Both the position numbers and the translations under genes were made by a program. Positions 23,634 through 35,088 of a DNA stretch of 64,000 bases are shown here, piece by piece. Source of the DNA: Cymodocea nodosa (taxonomy: Eukaryota > Streptophyta > Magnoliopsida > Alismatales > Cymodoceaceae); assembly GCA_036874045.1 (NCBI GenBank), contig CM072336.1, positions 26,735,501 through 26,799,500 of the forward strand, in the 5' to 3' direction. The notes beneath the pieces were generated by a model. The model saw only the letters and a program-made list of their open reading frames with translations. It had not been told where the DNA came from and searched no databases. Numbering within the stretch: the first letter of the stretch is position 1; each line of letters begins with the position of its first letter.

Positions 23634-26040
23634 GAGTGCGAGATATCATGGATCTTTAAGGAGGAATTTGAGGAAACAGTGAATTACTAATTAACTCATC
23701 AAAAGTACATGGTAATCCTCTATTAGAAGGACCTGTGTCATAAGCATTTTTATGCCAGATTTTCATCAGAAGAGAGAAGACGGTTAATGCCATGTATCAC
23801 GATTGCTTCCAGATATGAAAGTCAGAAAAACCAGTGGTGTTCAGGTTTTAGCCAATCAGAAGAAACTGTACAGCATTTAGCACATTTAATTATGCAAATT
23901 TAGCAAAACAGGTGTCCAGGTTAGCCTCAAAATCACTTGTTCATCTCCTTTTTTTGCAATATCTAATTCATTGCTTTGTTAGCTCCTCTGAGTATGCTGT
24001 TATCAGCTGGCAAGATTTGTAGATTTTGCATTTTATGGTACTTGTTGGCTCTTCTTCCAGTCTGCACGACCTTGTAGAAATATTATGTATTGACAGAACA
24101 ATTCTTCATCAACTTAGATTTAATAAATGTGGCATTGAAATTTTGAAATTCAGAGTGCATAAATATTCCTTATCTTGATTAATGGAAAACTCTTATTTTT
24201 GACTTCAGTAAGAAGAATTTCTGTACGAAGTCATCTGGTTTACTTTCTCTAGACATCCATAAGAGAAACACTCGATTCTATTTGGATTTTGGAACATCGT
24301 CTCACTGTGGTCATGCTACTTGGAAGCCTTCTATCAAAATGGTAGTTAGAAAACGATATTTGAGAGGTCGATTGCTTCAGTTTGTCCTTAGATTGGTGAG
24401 GGTTGATTCCTCAAAATTCCTTTAATAGAGCCGTTTCCACTTAGATTTTTGAAAGCAAGGGACTTTGCGTTTATTTGGCATGACTTCTTTGCATTTGAGA
24501 TTCACATATCCCATTATTACTTTTTCCTTTTAAAAAGCAAAGCGACTATTTAAATCCCCAAAAGAGGGGGGTATTTTGCATGTGTTTGTGGTACTTCTTC
24601 CTAGAAGCTTATTATTCTCAAAGGAATCTTATATTATGCTATATTAGATTATGGTTTCGTTGAAGTATTTTCGAGGTGACTTTATAAAATGTTTTCTGTG
24701 CAATTTTCAGATTAATTTTTTGTTGTGTACCTGTGAAATTGATCCCTTTACCCGTTAATTCAAACTGGGCTTATTTCAAAATTCTCTCCGTTATTATCTA
24801 TCTCATGGTCGATTGATTGATCATGCATTAATCTCTGATACGGTTCAGCTCCACCCACTCACACCGTCATCAACTGCTCAACTTCCGTCAACCAATGACA
24901 CGTCGGTAGCAGTGGATTGAAGGGCCTTGGGAAGAAACCAAGGTGTTTGGAAATTGTCAGGGTAGCGTGGGGAAGATATATCTTCGCACAAGCCCATGAC
25001 TGGGCCCTTTTTTCTTTATTGTGGTTGGTTGGTTGGGGGGTGGTCTGTCTCTAACTAAACCTTTTCTTTAATGAAAAAGTGCGACTTCAATCTAATCTCT
25101 CTTGCACGAAGATTGATCGAAGAGACATGAAATGATGTTTGAAAATTGAACATAAGAGGAAATTAGATGTCCACGGCTAAATGAAAGTGAAAGGCGAAGG
25201 CGAAAGAGAAGGGGAGGATGATGGCTGGTTGATCGCTTCACATGCACTCAAGTCGTTTACATGATTCACCCTAAAAGTGAAACGCTTCAAAAGAACAGAT
25301 GTAAAACCAATATAGGTAATAGTCATTCATATGTATGGTCGTGCTATTATTATCATTATTATTTCTTTTGTATGTTTTGGTTGAGTCAACCACCTACTTT
25401 CCTTCCTTCTTCCTTCTTCCTTCTTCCATGTGTTGTGTTTGAAACACATTTACCTGCATCTCTTTTGTCAGCGTCGGCAGCGAACCGCAGTGCAACATCT
25501 GCCGGAAGATGTTGGCTTGTCGTCGTCTTATCTCTCTATTTATTGAAATTGATCATATTTATGATTTAATTGCAGTATATGAATGGATAAAATAATGTGT
25601 ACGACATACTAACAAAAAGGGTTTATATATATAATTCACGAGAAAAACAAGAATGCAATCGATCGACGAGGGTAAGATATAAATAAAAATATAACGTTCA
25701 CGAGAGAAAAAGAAGTTCACCTGTACGAATGCAAGAAGGTCTATAGCCGAAAGGGACAACTTGTTTGTATAAAGTATGCAAATGAAAGGGCAAGAAGATG
25801 ACATGTATTATTAATAAAAAGCGACCATTTAAGACGTTATGAAAAAAATTCGTCGTCGTTTTAAAAGAAAGGAAAGAAGAAAAGCTAAATAAATACCTTC
25901 AAAAGAACAATCATATCTGTTATTTATATCATGCCACCACCAGTAGTCTCTCTTGCTTAATACGATACCTCCTCCCTGGACGGCTGGAAACTCAGATCTC
26001 TTCTTCGCTCTCTTTGCTCCGGCGAAGGAAGAAGGGAGAT
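23634..26040. other. Intergenic between GAUT7-like gene and MTHFR
   Basis: The first few hundred bases are probably GAUT7 3' UTR. No gene was recognised in the rest. A TATA-like TTATTTATAT at 25921-25930 lies about 110 bases upstream of the MTHFR start and is a plausible promoter element; the 5' leader between them is GC-richer towards the ATG. Confidence 0.5.
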
Positions 26041-29000
26041 ATGAAGGTGATAGACAAGATATCGGCGGCGGTGGAGGGGGATGGGAGGACGGTGTTCTCC
26101 TTCGAGTACTTCCCGCCCAAGACGGAGGAGGGTGTCGAGAATCTCTTCGAGAGGATGGACCGGATGGTCTTCCACAACCCGGCCTTCTGCGACATCACCT
26201 GGGGCGCCGGGGGATCCACCGCCGACCTCACTCTCGAAATTGCCAATCGTATGCAGAACATGGTAAGGAAGTCGCACGAATGGACACGTGCGGAGATTTG
26301 CCTTGTTTGGGGGAGTGCCCAGTGGTTATTCTTGTGTATGTATGGCTTCTTTATGTGTTCTTGGGATAGATCTGAGCGTTCCGTTGATTACTTGGAAATG
26401 ACTGTTGTGTCTTGGTGTCTGATTGCTTGTGTGATATGGTGTCAGATCTGAATATTCTACGTCGACACTGAAGTAGGTTGATCCGAATTGTACAGAAATC
26501 TCGCATTTTTTATTGTTTCAACGATACGTGCACTTAAAAAAGATATGGATTTCTTCTCTTGCATCCGTAGATCTGCTGGTTCTTAGCTTCGTTCAAATCT
26601 CTTGCATTGACGAGTGCTTGGTGAAGCCTAAATAACTTTGACTAACGAACTCATTTCATCCCGCTAACTTTGTGTTTTGGTGACCAATCATGTCAATTCC
26701 TGGCAAGGGTTAAAGTTGTTCCTTTCTTTCACAATGCAGGTGTGTGTGGAGACTATGATGCATTTGACCTGCACAAACATGCCGGTGGAGAAGATTGACC
26801 ATGCCCTTCACAACATAAAGGCCAATGGGATCCAGAATGTCCTTGCTCTTAGGGGCGATCCACCTCATGGACAGGATAAATTTGTTCAAGTTGAGGGAGG
26901 ATTTGCTTGTGCTCTTGACTTGGTAAGTATAATATTTTGCAATCATTTTTTCCTCATTAGTGCTAAAAACTTAATTTTGAAGATTGGCATTGAAACTAAA
27001 ACATGTTTATTTTCAATAATCCTTCAAATTAGAACAAGTGAAATGATAACTTCATGTTAAAACAGTTTAAATGGTCTTTACATGTCCGTGAGACTTTTTA
27101 ATAGAAATAAACTCTCTTTCTAGGTAATTTTTGTTAATTTGAGGTTTTATTTCAGTACAATCATTCCCTCCATAAGTGCGTTTTGACATTTGAATGCAGG
27201 TGAAGCACATTCGAGCCAAATATGGTGACTATTTTGGCATTACTGTGGCAGGCTATCCAGGTGATCGTTTTTATCATGTTTGTTCTTTCATTGGCTTCTA
27301 CCACGGAGCTTCATGTTAAGTTTTCTTGAAGCTCTTTCCTGTCTTTCTTTGAAATAGAGGCACACCCTGACATGATACTAGGCGAGGGAGGTGCTACACT
27401 TGAGGCATACCATAGCGATCTTGCTTATTTGAAGCAGAAGGTATAATTGATTCTCTTTTGTGTCATTTTATGTTTGCAAAATATGGAATACAGCATCAGG
27501 CTTTCTCTAATTGTCTTGTCAGATTTCCTAATCTTTTTTATTCCCATGTTTTCTCTATTTACCTTCTTGAGTTAAAACATTCATACTCTTCAGAATCTAG
27601 AATTTACTATAATATAAAAGTGGCTTTCTTATCATAAGATTGCATGAATTTCTATGAACTTTGGCTAGAATTAATTTTTTCTCTCATAATCCTACCAACC
27701 TGTATTCATCACCTTTTCCCTCACTATTTACAAGTTATCTTCACATCTCTATTCATTTACATTAATTTCCTCTTGGTTTGTATTTATTTGTAAATGTGGC
27801 CAAATTTTTTTGAACTCAGTACATTATTAAAAAGGAACCAAGAAGAAAATGAAACCAAAAAGAATTTTTGTGATTCACATATACTTGAATATGCATTTGA
27901 AGTTTAAGTATTTAATTCAATTTTAGTGCAGCTGAATTTTAAAAATAAAAATTGTCCTTTATGTTTGATCATCAAGAAATCATAGATTGTATTATTGTAT
28001 CAGTCCACCTCATTTTAAAATATCATGCATCTCATACAAAAACACTTGTCCCGGAAAATATAAGTTTTTTTTTCTTTATTGAAATTTGGATTGTAATTAA
28101 TTACAAGTAAAATTCCAAATGGATTGTTATTATTTATGATGATAGAGAAAAACTAGGCTAATGAGCAAATTCCTTTGCCATTTTCTCTAATTTTTACATC
28201 TAATATGCTTCATAAACAAATTATAGACAAGCCATATTTTAAGAGAATTGCTTATGATAATAATTCTAATAAAAAATCAATAAAAATTGGTCATATTGTG
28301 GTCTTTGATAAATGACAACCAATAGTGATTTTTGATCTTCTTTGTATTTATAAGATAAAAAAAATTAAAGCTGGTGCAATGCACAAAGTATCACTAATCC
28401 ACTAGTATAATATTTTTTAACTAGAACTTTCTCTAGGTTAGCTTTTTACTGTGATAACTATATTTTAACAAATATTTTAAAAACTAACTCAACTGTATAA
28501 CCACTTAAGAACAACCTTTTTGTCTTACATGATTGGACTATAGATTTTTATATGGTTGAAATATTTGTGTAAATTATTGAATCAATTCATAGTTTTGAAA
28601 CGAGTGGCTTTGTTTGGGGTAATGCTTTAACTCGTGATTTTAAGTAGAACTTTCTATAGGGTATCTTTTTACCCATAATAGCTGTATTTTAACAAATGTT
28701 TTAAAAACTAACCCAGTTGTACAACTACTTAAGACTGGCCTTTTTGTCTTACATGATTGGACTATTGGTTTTTAAATGTTTGAAATATTTGTGTAAATTA
28801 TGAATAGTTTGGAAATAAAGTGGCTTTGCTTGGGATATTGCTTTAACTTGTGATTTTACAAAGTTATTTAAGCAATTAAGCTTCTCCCTTCTGCTCTAGT
28901 TGTAATTGCTGTTGTCTTTCCCATTCTAGGTGGATGCTGGTGCAGACGTTATTATTACACAGCTATTTTATGATACAGATATTTTTCTTAAGTTTGTCAA

Positions 29001-32000
29001 TGACTGTAGACAAATGGGAATAAAATGCCCAATTGTGCCTGGAATAATGCCAATCAATAACTACAAGGGTTTCCTGCGCATGACTGGATTTTGCAAAACC
29101 AAGGTAAGCTTTTATATTAGAATACCTTTTTATGTATTACTGGCACAACTCAGTGATGTTCTTATTGACTATTGACTAATGGCGGTACTTTTCTTTTTAT
29201 ATCAAATGTTATTTTCTAATGGGGAAAATCAGTAATAAAATATTGAAATTAGGCATGATGATTCTCTGCCTATTAGTTTCCAGTTTCTAAAATTTTTTTT
29301 GTCTCTTGATATGTAAAAGCAATTGTCTACTTATTTTTTGTTTAAAACCAGTTAGTGATCGAGCAATGTTATTTCTCCTCTTCCTATGTTTATTACCTTG
29401 TACATTAAATCATTAATTTATAACTATATGATCATCGTAATATCTGCCAGTTACATTTAACTTACACCATGCATTGTTTGAAACCTTAGTTTATTTTGTT
29501 TAATGCTTTGTGTAATCCTCTTATTTAATTTCAAACTGTAGATTCCAGCAGAGATAACTAATGCGTTGGAGTCCATTAAGGACAATGAAGAGGCTGTTAG
29601 AGCTTACGGCATTCACCTTGGCACGGAGATGTGTAAAAAGATATTAGCCCATGGAATCAAAACTTTGCATCTTTACACACTAAACATGGAGAAGTCTGCA
29701 CTTGCTATACTACTGGTAATTCTCCATTGGGCTCAGTATTTGTCTTTTAGATGTTAATATTACTTCTTTCTCATATAAGTATGACTAATTTTGCAGAATC
29801 TTGGGTTAATAGAGGAGTCTAAAGTTTCACGATCTTTACCTTGGAGACCTGCTACTAATGTCTATCGTGTTAAAGAAGATGTTCGACCGATTTTCTGGTA
29901 TGCCATCAATTTAATCTGCCTTATTATGTTAAAGAAATACAATGACTTAATTGGGAATTCATCCAGTATATTCCATATTGATGCAGGGCCAACCGGCCAA
30001 AAAGCTACATCTCAAGGACTGGTGGATGGGAACAATACCCTCGTGGTCGTTGGGGTGATTCTTGTAATCCGTCATATGGGGCACTTACTGATCACCAGGT
30101 GATCGTTTTCTAACTTACAAGGTTCCAAAAGTATTGGAACTTTGCAAGCATCCTAGCTGCAAACCTTTTGTTTTATTTCAAACGTCATTGTAAACATAGT
30201 TATCAAGGAGAAAGGTGCTGTCAAGGCAGCACTTCTCTGTAAAGTGCTTGCAACCTGAGGCAAGGGGTTGCTTGATTAAAGTAAGGTGATAATTTATGAA
30301 ATTTAAATAAATAATTAAATAATAAAACTAAGAATCCTATCATATCATGTTGCATTCATCAATGATTAAATTAAATGTGAATAAAAAAAAGAAATATATA
30401 TACATCCTAACGATAAGTTAACAAAATAAATATTATAAGCAATGTATTTTACTCAAATATTAAATGCATTCAAGGTTTACTCAACACTAAGTCATTGATA
30501 GAGGACTAATATAGATAAAAGAAAATTAAACATACTAATATGGTAGTCTAAGTACCACTAGAAACTAGTGTATGGATATATAGATAGATAAAAGAAATAA
30601 AGCATTTTCTTATTCTATTTTAGATTAGTTGAAGTCATGAAGATTCAAAATTTAGAAAAAGCATTAGATATTTTGGAAGATAAATAATGTAGTTCTTATT
30701 AATAAAATAAGCAGCACCTTTGCAGAAAATTTGATCAAGAAAGAAAAAGGTAGAAGATTAAAAAATAAGAATATAAAATAGGAAAAATTTAATATATTTT
30801 GTACCTGAGATGACCAATGAATTGGAGCCAAAGGAGGGAGGTTCGCTAGAGGATGACTATAGTGGGAGGTGACACTAATGCGACAGAGGTGAGTGTCTAA
30901 TTGAAGCCATTACCTCTACCCATCATCTAGGCACTCGGAGGGTTGGCTTGCATGGTTGCCTCATCCAACAAGTGACAATGCCTCAATAACACTGATTGTA
31001 TAAAATGGAGAAATGGCATTTTAAACATTTTTTAATCCAAACGATTTGATTTTTGGAAAGACACTAAAAATGGCTTGAGAAAATAATATTTTCTTCCTTT
31101 TTATAGAAAAGCAGTCATTTTCCTATTTTTGGTTTGGCATGATTTTACTGTTGATACTTTGTTCAATCTTTATTGTGCTTTTCATATAGTTATGTTTAGG
31201 GTCTCATTCTTAATAAAACATGCATACGTAAAATTTGCTTTTTGAACCCTATTTTATGTAATTAAATGGATTTTTTTAATCCAATTAATCTGATAGCAGT
31301 GATGATTACATACATGTAAGTGCACTTATAATTTTTATTTTTTATTTATGTAACATCCATTTTTTACAACATTGATTTCAATTAAAAGCATTTCTGGGAT
31401 TTTTATTCTTGAGATGCCAAATATACAGTAATTATGAAATTCTATTTAGTCAAAGTATTAAATAAAATATTTCTCCTCTTTTTGTTTTCATTTTTTGATT
31501 ACATTCATATTGTTCAACAGTTCATGCGGCCTCGTTCCCGAGACAAGAAACTCCAGCAAGAATGGGCTGTTCCTTTAAAATCTGTTGAGGATATTTATGA
31601 GGTTTCATGACAATGTTGTTTTTTGGAATATACTAAATTAAAGTCAAAGTCACTCCCTTTCTAATGTCGTACTTATGACAGAGGTTTATGAATTTTTGCT
31701 TGGGAAAACTTAAAAGCAGTCCATGGTCAGAGTTGGACGGCATACAGGCAGAAACAAAGATCATAAATGAGCAGCTGGGACAAATTAATATGAAGGGCTT
31801 TCTTTCTATCAACAGCCAACCTGCTGTCAATGGGGAGAAATCTGATTCCCCTTCTGTAGGTGAGTGAAATATTCAACTTCAGCTTCCAATCTGCGTCTGT
31901 GTTTGGTAAGTTGAGAATTCTTGCTGTCTACTGTTTTTTCTTAATAAACAATCAAATTCTTATTGTGTGGATGTGTTTTGACTCAATGGTAAGGTTGCTA

Positions 32001-33208
32001 CATTAAGACCTAGACACGTATTTGAATTAAGTAAATTATCTCTTTATTTGTGAAAGTGATAATGTGTACAGCTGGATTATCCTTGGACCCCACATTGGTG
32101 GGAAATTCATACGAGGCTTGCCTTAGATTATTATTGTACAGAAAGAAATGAATCCTATTGTGAACAGAAAAGTTATGTGTATGTGTGTTGAGTTCAATAC
32201 GACAAACAGAATAAAAGGTTAATTCATCTCCCAACTTTTTTCACCAATAAGAAAAATATGAAGAGAACATACAATTTAGACTGCTCTGACAAGTTTATTT
32301 AGCATTCTTTTTCTTTGCACGAATACCATTTAGTTTGTTTTCCCTTCATTTTACATGGCAGGATGGGGTGGATCCGATGGATATGTTTATCAGAAGGCCT
32401 ATTTGGAGTTCTTTTGTCCCCAAGAAAAATTAAATAAACTGATTGAGAAGTGCAAGGCATTTCCATCTCTAACCTACATGGCTGTGAACAAAGAAGGGGA
32501 ATGCGTTTCCAATATAGGTCCTAATCAAGTTAATGCAGTTACATGGGGTGTTTTCCCTGGCAAAGAGATCATCCAACCAACTGTCGTTGATCCATCTAGC
32601 TTTATGATATGGAAGGATGAGGCATTTGAAATATGGACAAAGGCATGGGCATACTTGTTTCCCGACGGTGATCCAGCCAGAGATTTACTTGAACAGGTAT
32701 GGTGCCAGATAAAAGAAATGAAGTAAGCCTTGATACGATTATAGAATTAGAATTTGTCTCACACTTTCAGGATTCTTATTGGCATTTATATTTTAGTCAT
32801 ATTTTTAGAATGGCTATAGAATACAGAGTCTACCTTATTTTAGTTGTGCATTTGTTTTTCTCATTATCTGCAAACCAACAAATTTTCAATATCTTGTTTT
32901 CATCGTAGAATTCCAAAGACATTATCTCCATCTAGATATTAACAATTTAAATCCTGAAGATCTTATCATTTTTCGTTAATTTGATTTTTTTTCACTGCTT
33001 ACATGTTGTCCATGTCTCATTATGTTGGAGTTAAATTTGGTTGTTGTATAAATTACTATTTTATTCATGAAAAAATGATGGTGCTCACCTACTCGAGCTC
33101 ATTGTATTCTCTCCTATCTTGCAGGTTCAGAGAACTTATTTCCTGGTCAGCTTAGTTGATAATGATTATATCAGTGGTGATGTGTTTGCTGTGTTCAAGG
33201 ACATCTGA
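26041..33208 (+). CDS. MTHFR: Methylenetetrahydrofolate reductase
   Basis: Twelve exons: 26041-26262, 26740-26922, 27200-27260, 27358-27440, 28930-29103, 29542-29715, 29797-29897, 29987-30098, 31521-31601, 31682-31859, 32362-32696 and 33125-33208. All junctions close in phase, giving 595 residues (Arabidopsis MTHFR1 is 592). The enzyme reduces 5,10-methylene-THF to 5-methyl-THF, the methyl donor for methionine synthesis; plant forms use NADH in the cytosol. The N-terminal FAD barrel starts MKVIDKI and carries [10 protein letters not shown] with the catalytic-type Glu22, and [10 protein letters not shown] with Asp114 (equivalent to the flavin-contacting Asp of bacterial MetF). [16 protein letters not shown] and [15 protein letters not shown] follow in family order, the last inside the C-terminal domain. 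I see no missing key residue. Intron 4 contains a 223-bp tandem duplication, intron 8 a possible MITE and intron 10 a SINE. Exon 1 is clearly GC-richer than the rest. Confidence 0.97.
28422..28862. repeat. 223-bp tandem duplication in MTHFR intron 4
   Basis: The block starting TAGAACTTTCT at 28422 is repeated from 28645. Both copies share TTTTTGTCTTACATGATTGG and end in GTGATTTTA. They differ by scattered substitutions and small indels, so the duplication is not recent. The second copy runs to within about 70 bases of exon 5. Confidence 0.9.
30190..31000. mobile_element. Possible non-autonomous DNA transposon (TATCAAGG-ended) in MTHFR intron 8
   Basis: The left side has ATAGTTATCAAGG at about 30196-30208. 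The right side has CCTCAATAACACTG at about 30981-30994, an imperfect inverted match. GC-richer, gene-like blocks sit just inside both ends and AT-rich filler lies between. The layout resembles plant hAT-like MITEs with such ends. No clear 8-bp target duplication was found, so this is tentative. Confidence 0.35.
31975..32135 (+). mobile_element. Au-type SINE remnant in MTHFR intron 10
   Basis: ACTCAATGGTAAGGTTGCTA at 31981-32000 matches the tRNA-derived 5' part of the widespread plant Au SINE (ATGGTAAGGTTGCTCC... as I recall it). GACCTAGACACGTATTTGAA, at the expected distance, is a decayed B-box region, and GGACCCCACATTGGTGGGA followed by a CGAGGCT-like block is the family's 3' body. Length about 160 bp, sense to the host gene, well diverged. 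Confidence 0.7.
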
Positions 33209-35088
33209 AAAAGCAATCTCACCATAAGCGGTCGTCAGAACCTCATTGCTTGTTTCATACTCATGTCTGCAATTCTTGCTCACCTGGCAAGTATTCAAGC
33301 CATCAAGATTCTCTCGGAAATTTTTGCCCGGTCTACGCCCGCCACCATTCAGAATGGCATTGTGACGAGATGAAGTCCTGTGTTGATGATTTCTGAAATT
33401 CCTGACTTGGTTGTTTTCTGTATTTCTAAATAAGGAAACAGGCATTTAATCTGCGTTATCCGTCTCTCGCGATTGAATCATTTGCGCTCCCATTCTCACT
33501 CTTTTTCCGACCTCATTGTGTAGAAACTGGAATAAATCATGCTAGGTTTCTTAGGTCGTCAAAAGTTGGTTTTTGAGTTGCGTGGTTAAATTTTAAAATG
33601 ATTGGAGTAATTATTTTGTTGATTACCTAGGTTATATACTATCAATATGGAACAATTTGTAGTATGCATTATTTGAATCAATAGCTTTTAATCTTCGTTA
33701 TCCGTTGAGGTGCATTCATTCCTCTTTTTAATCAAGCATGAAATTTTATTATTAAATAACGGAGACTACATGATAAAAGTTTTACTTAAAGTATCAATCC
33801 TTAATCTAAATGTCTTAAAAGTTTACCATTTTTTTTTTTTTTTTCTTTCAAACTTTAACCATTAAATTTCAAGTAAAAATTAACAATGAATATTTTTTAG
33901 ACTAACTTGAAAATTTAACGCATATTAGATTAAATAATTATATAAATTGATATCAATTTTAAAATCAAAATAATTTTATAAAATAGGAGCCAGCAGGGAA
34001 ATTCTCTGGTGACACTCTACGATTCCTTATCCAAATCTACTAACCGTGCATCTCTGCTATAGAAATCCTTTACTTTTGGGAAATCTCCGGTGGGGATGGT
34101 AAAAGTACAATTTTTTGGGAAAGTAAACAATTGGCCTTAAATACATTTTCCTAGAATTGTACTCTAGTTAAAAATAAAGGGGTTCTCTTTGTATCTTATA
34201 CAACACGATTTCAAATTATATTTTTAGTTCCTTATTCCAACACTCATATTAGAGACCCTGTTCTTTTATCTTGCCTTCGCTCAGATGGGGTCTATGATCT
34301 ACGAACTATAATTATGTCTGGAATAAATTTTCATGCTTTAAAGTTAAGCTTTTGGGCAGACAGCAATGAATAATAAAATTTTAATTAAAGAAAATTCGGA
34401 AAGAATGACTAGACTGGTGATTTATTATGTCGATTCTGCTAAATTGAAACACTACGGCATTTCCTTCTAGCCTGTCCTGCAATTATAAAATTAAACACCT
34501 TTTAACATGTATGTGCTACACCTCATGTTATTAACCATATAGCATATTTATTTATTTAGAACATGTGATTCAGGGTTTAAACAAGTAAGAAAGTTTGAAA
34601 TATACCTCTACGTTGGTATTTCTTTGATTCCTATGGAATATAGAAATAATCTTATTTTTAAAAATGATAATAAGAATATTAACTTGATATTATGTAAATC
34701 ACTTTCATTAACTTCCTTTTAGCTAACTTAAATGCAGCCGATGGTGTAGATGGCTTATCGAATCCACAAGCTCGTTGGACTTCAAAATCAAGCAAGCAAT
34801 GTCCTGAAGGATGATCAAGCAAATAACAACAAATTCTACGCAACCGGTGGGTGAATGGAGCTCCAACAATGAAGAAATGAACAATGCTTCGACCGAACAG
34901 TTCCTCAGATAAAATCGACTAGAAAACGAAATAAGATTGTTGCATAAAACAAAGCCCTCGTAATTCCATTCTTTAAAAAGACAAAAATGCTGGCTTTGGC
35001 GTCATTTCTAAATTAAGAAGAGTCTTCGTTTAACATGGGAAATGGAACAGCCTCTGCTTCTTTGGCGCTGTAAGACGAATGATTTTGC
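33209..35088. other. Intergenic between convergent MTHFR and KCP2 genes
   Basis: This stretch holds the 3' flanks of both genes and AT-rich sequence with a poly(T) run near 33829-33844. No coding region was recognised. Segment 34730-34930 is less AT-rich but encodes nothing I can identify. Confidence 0.5.
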
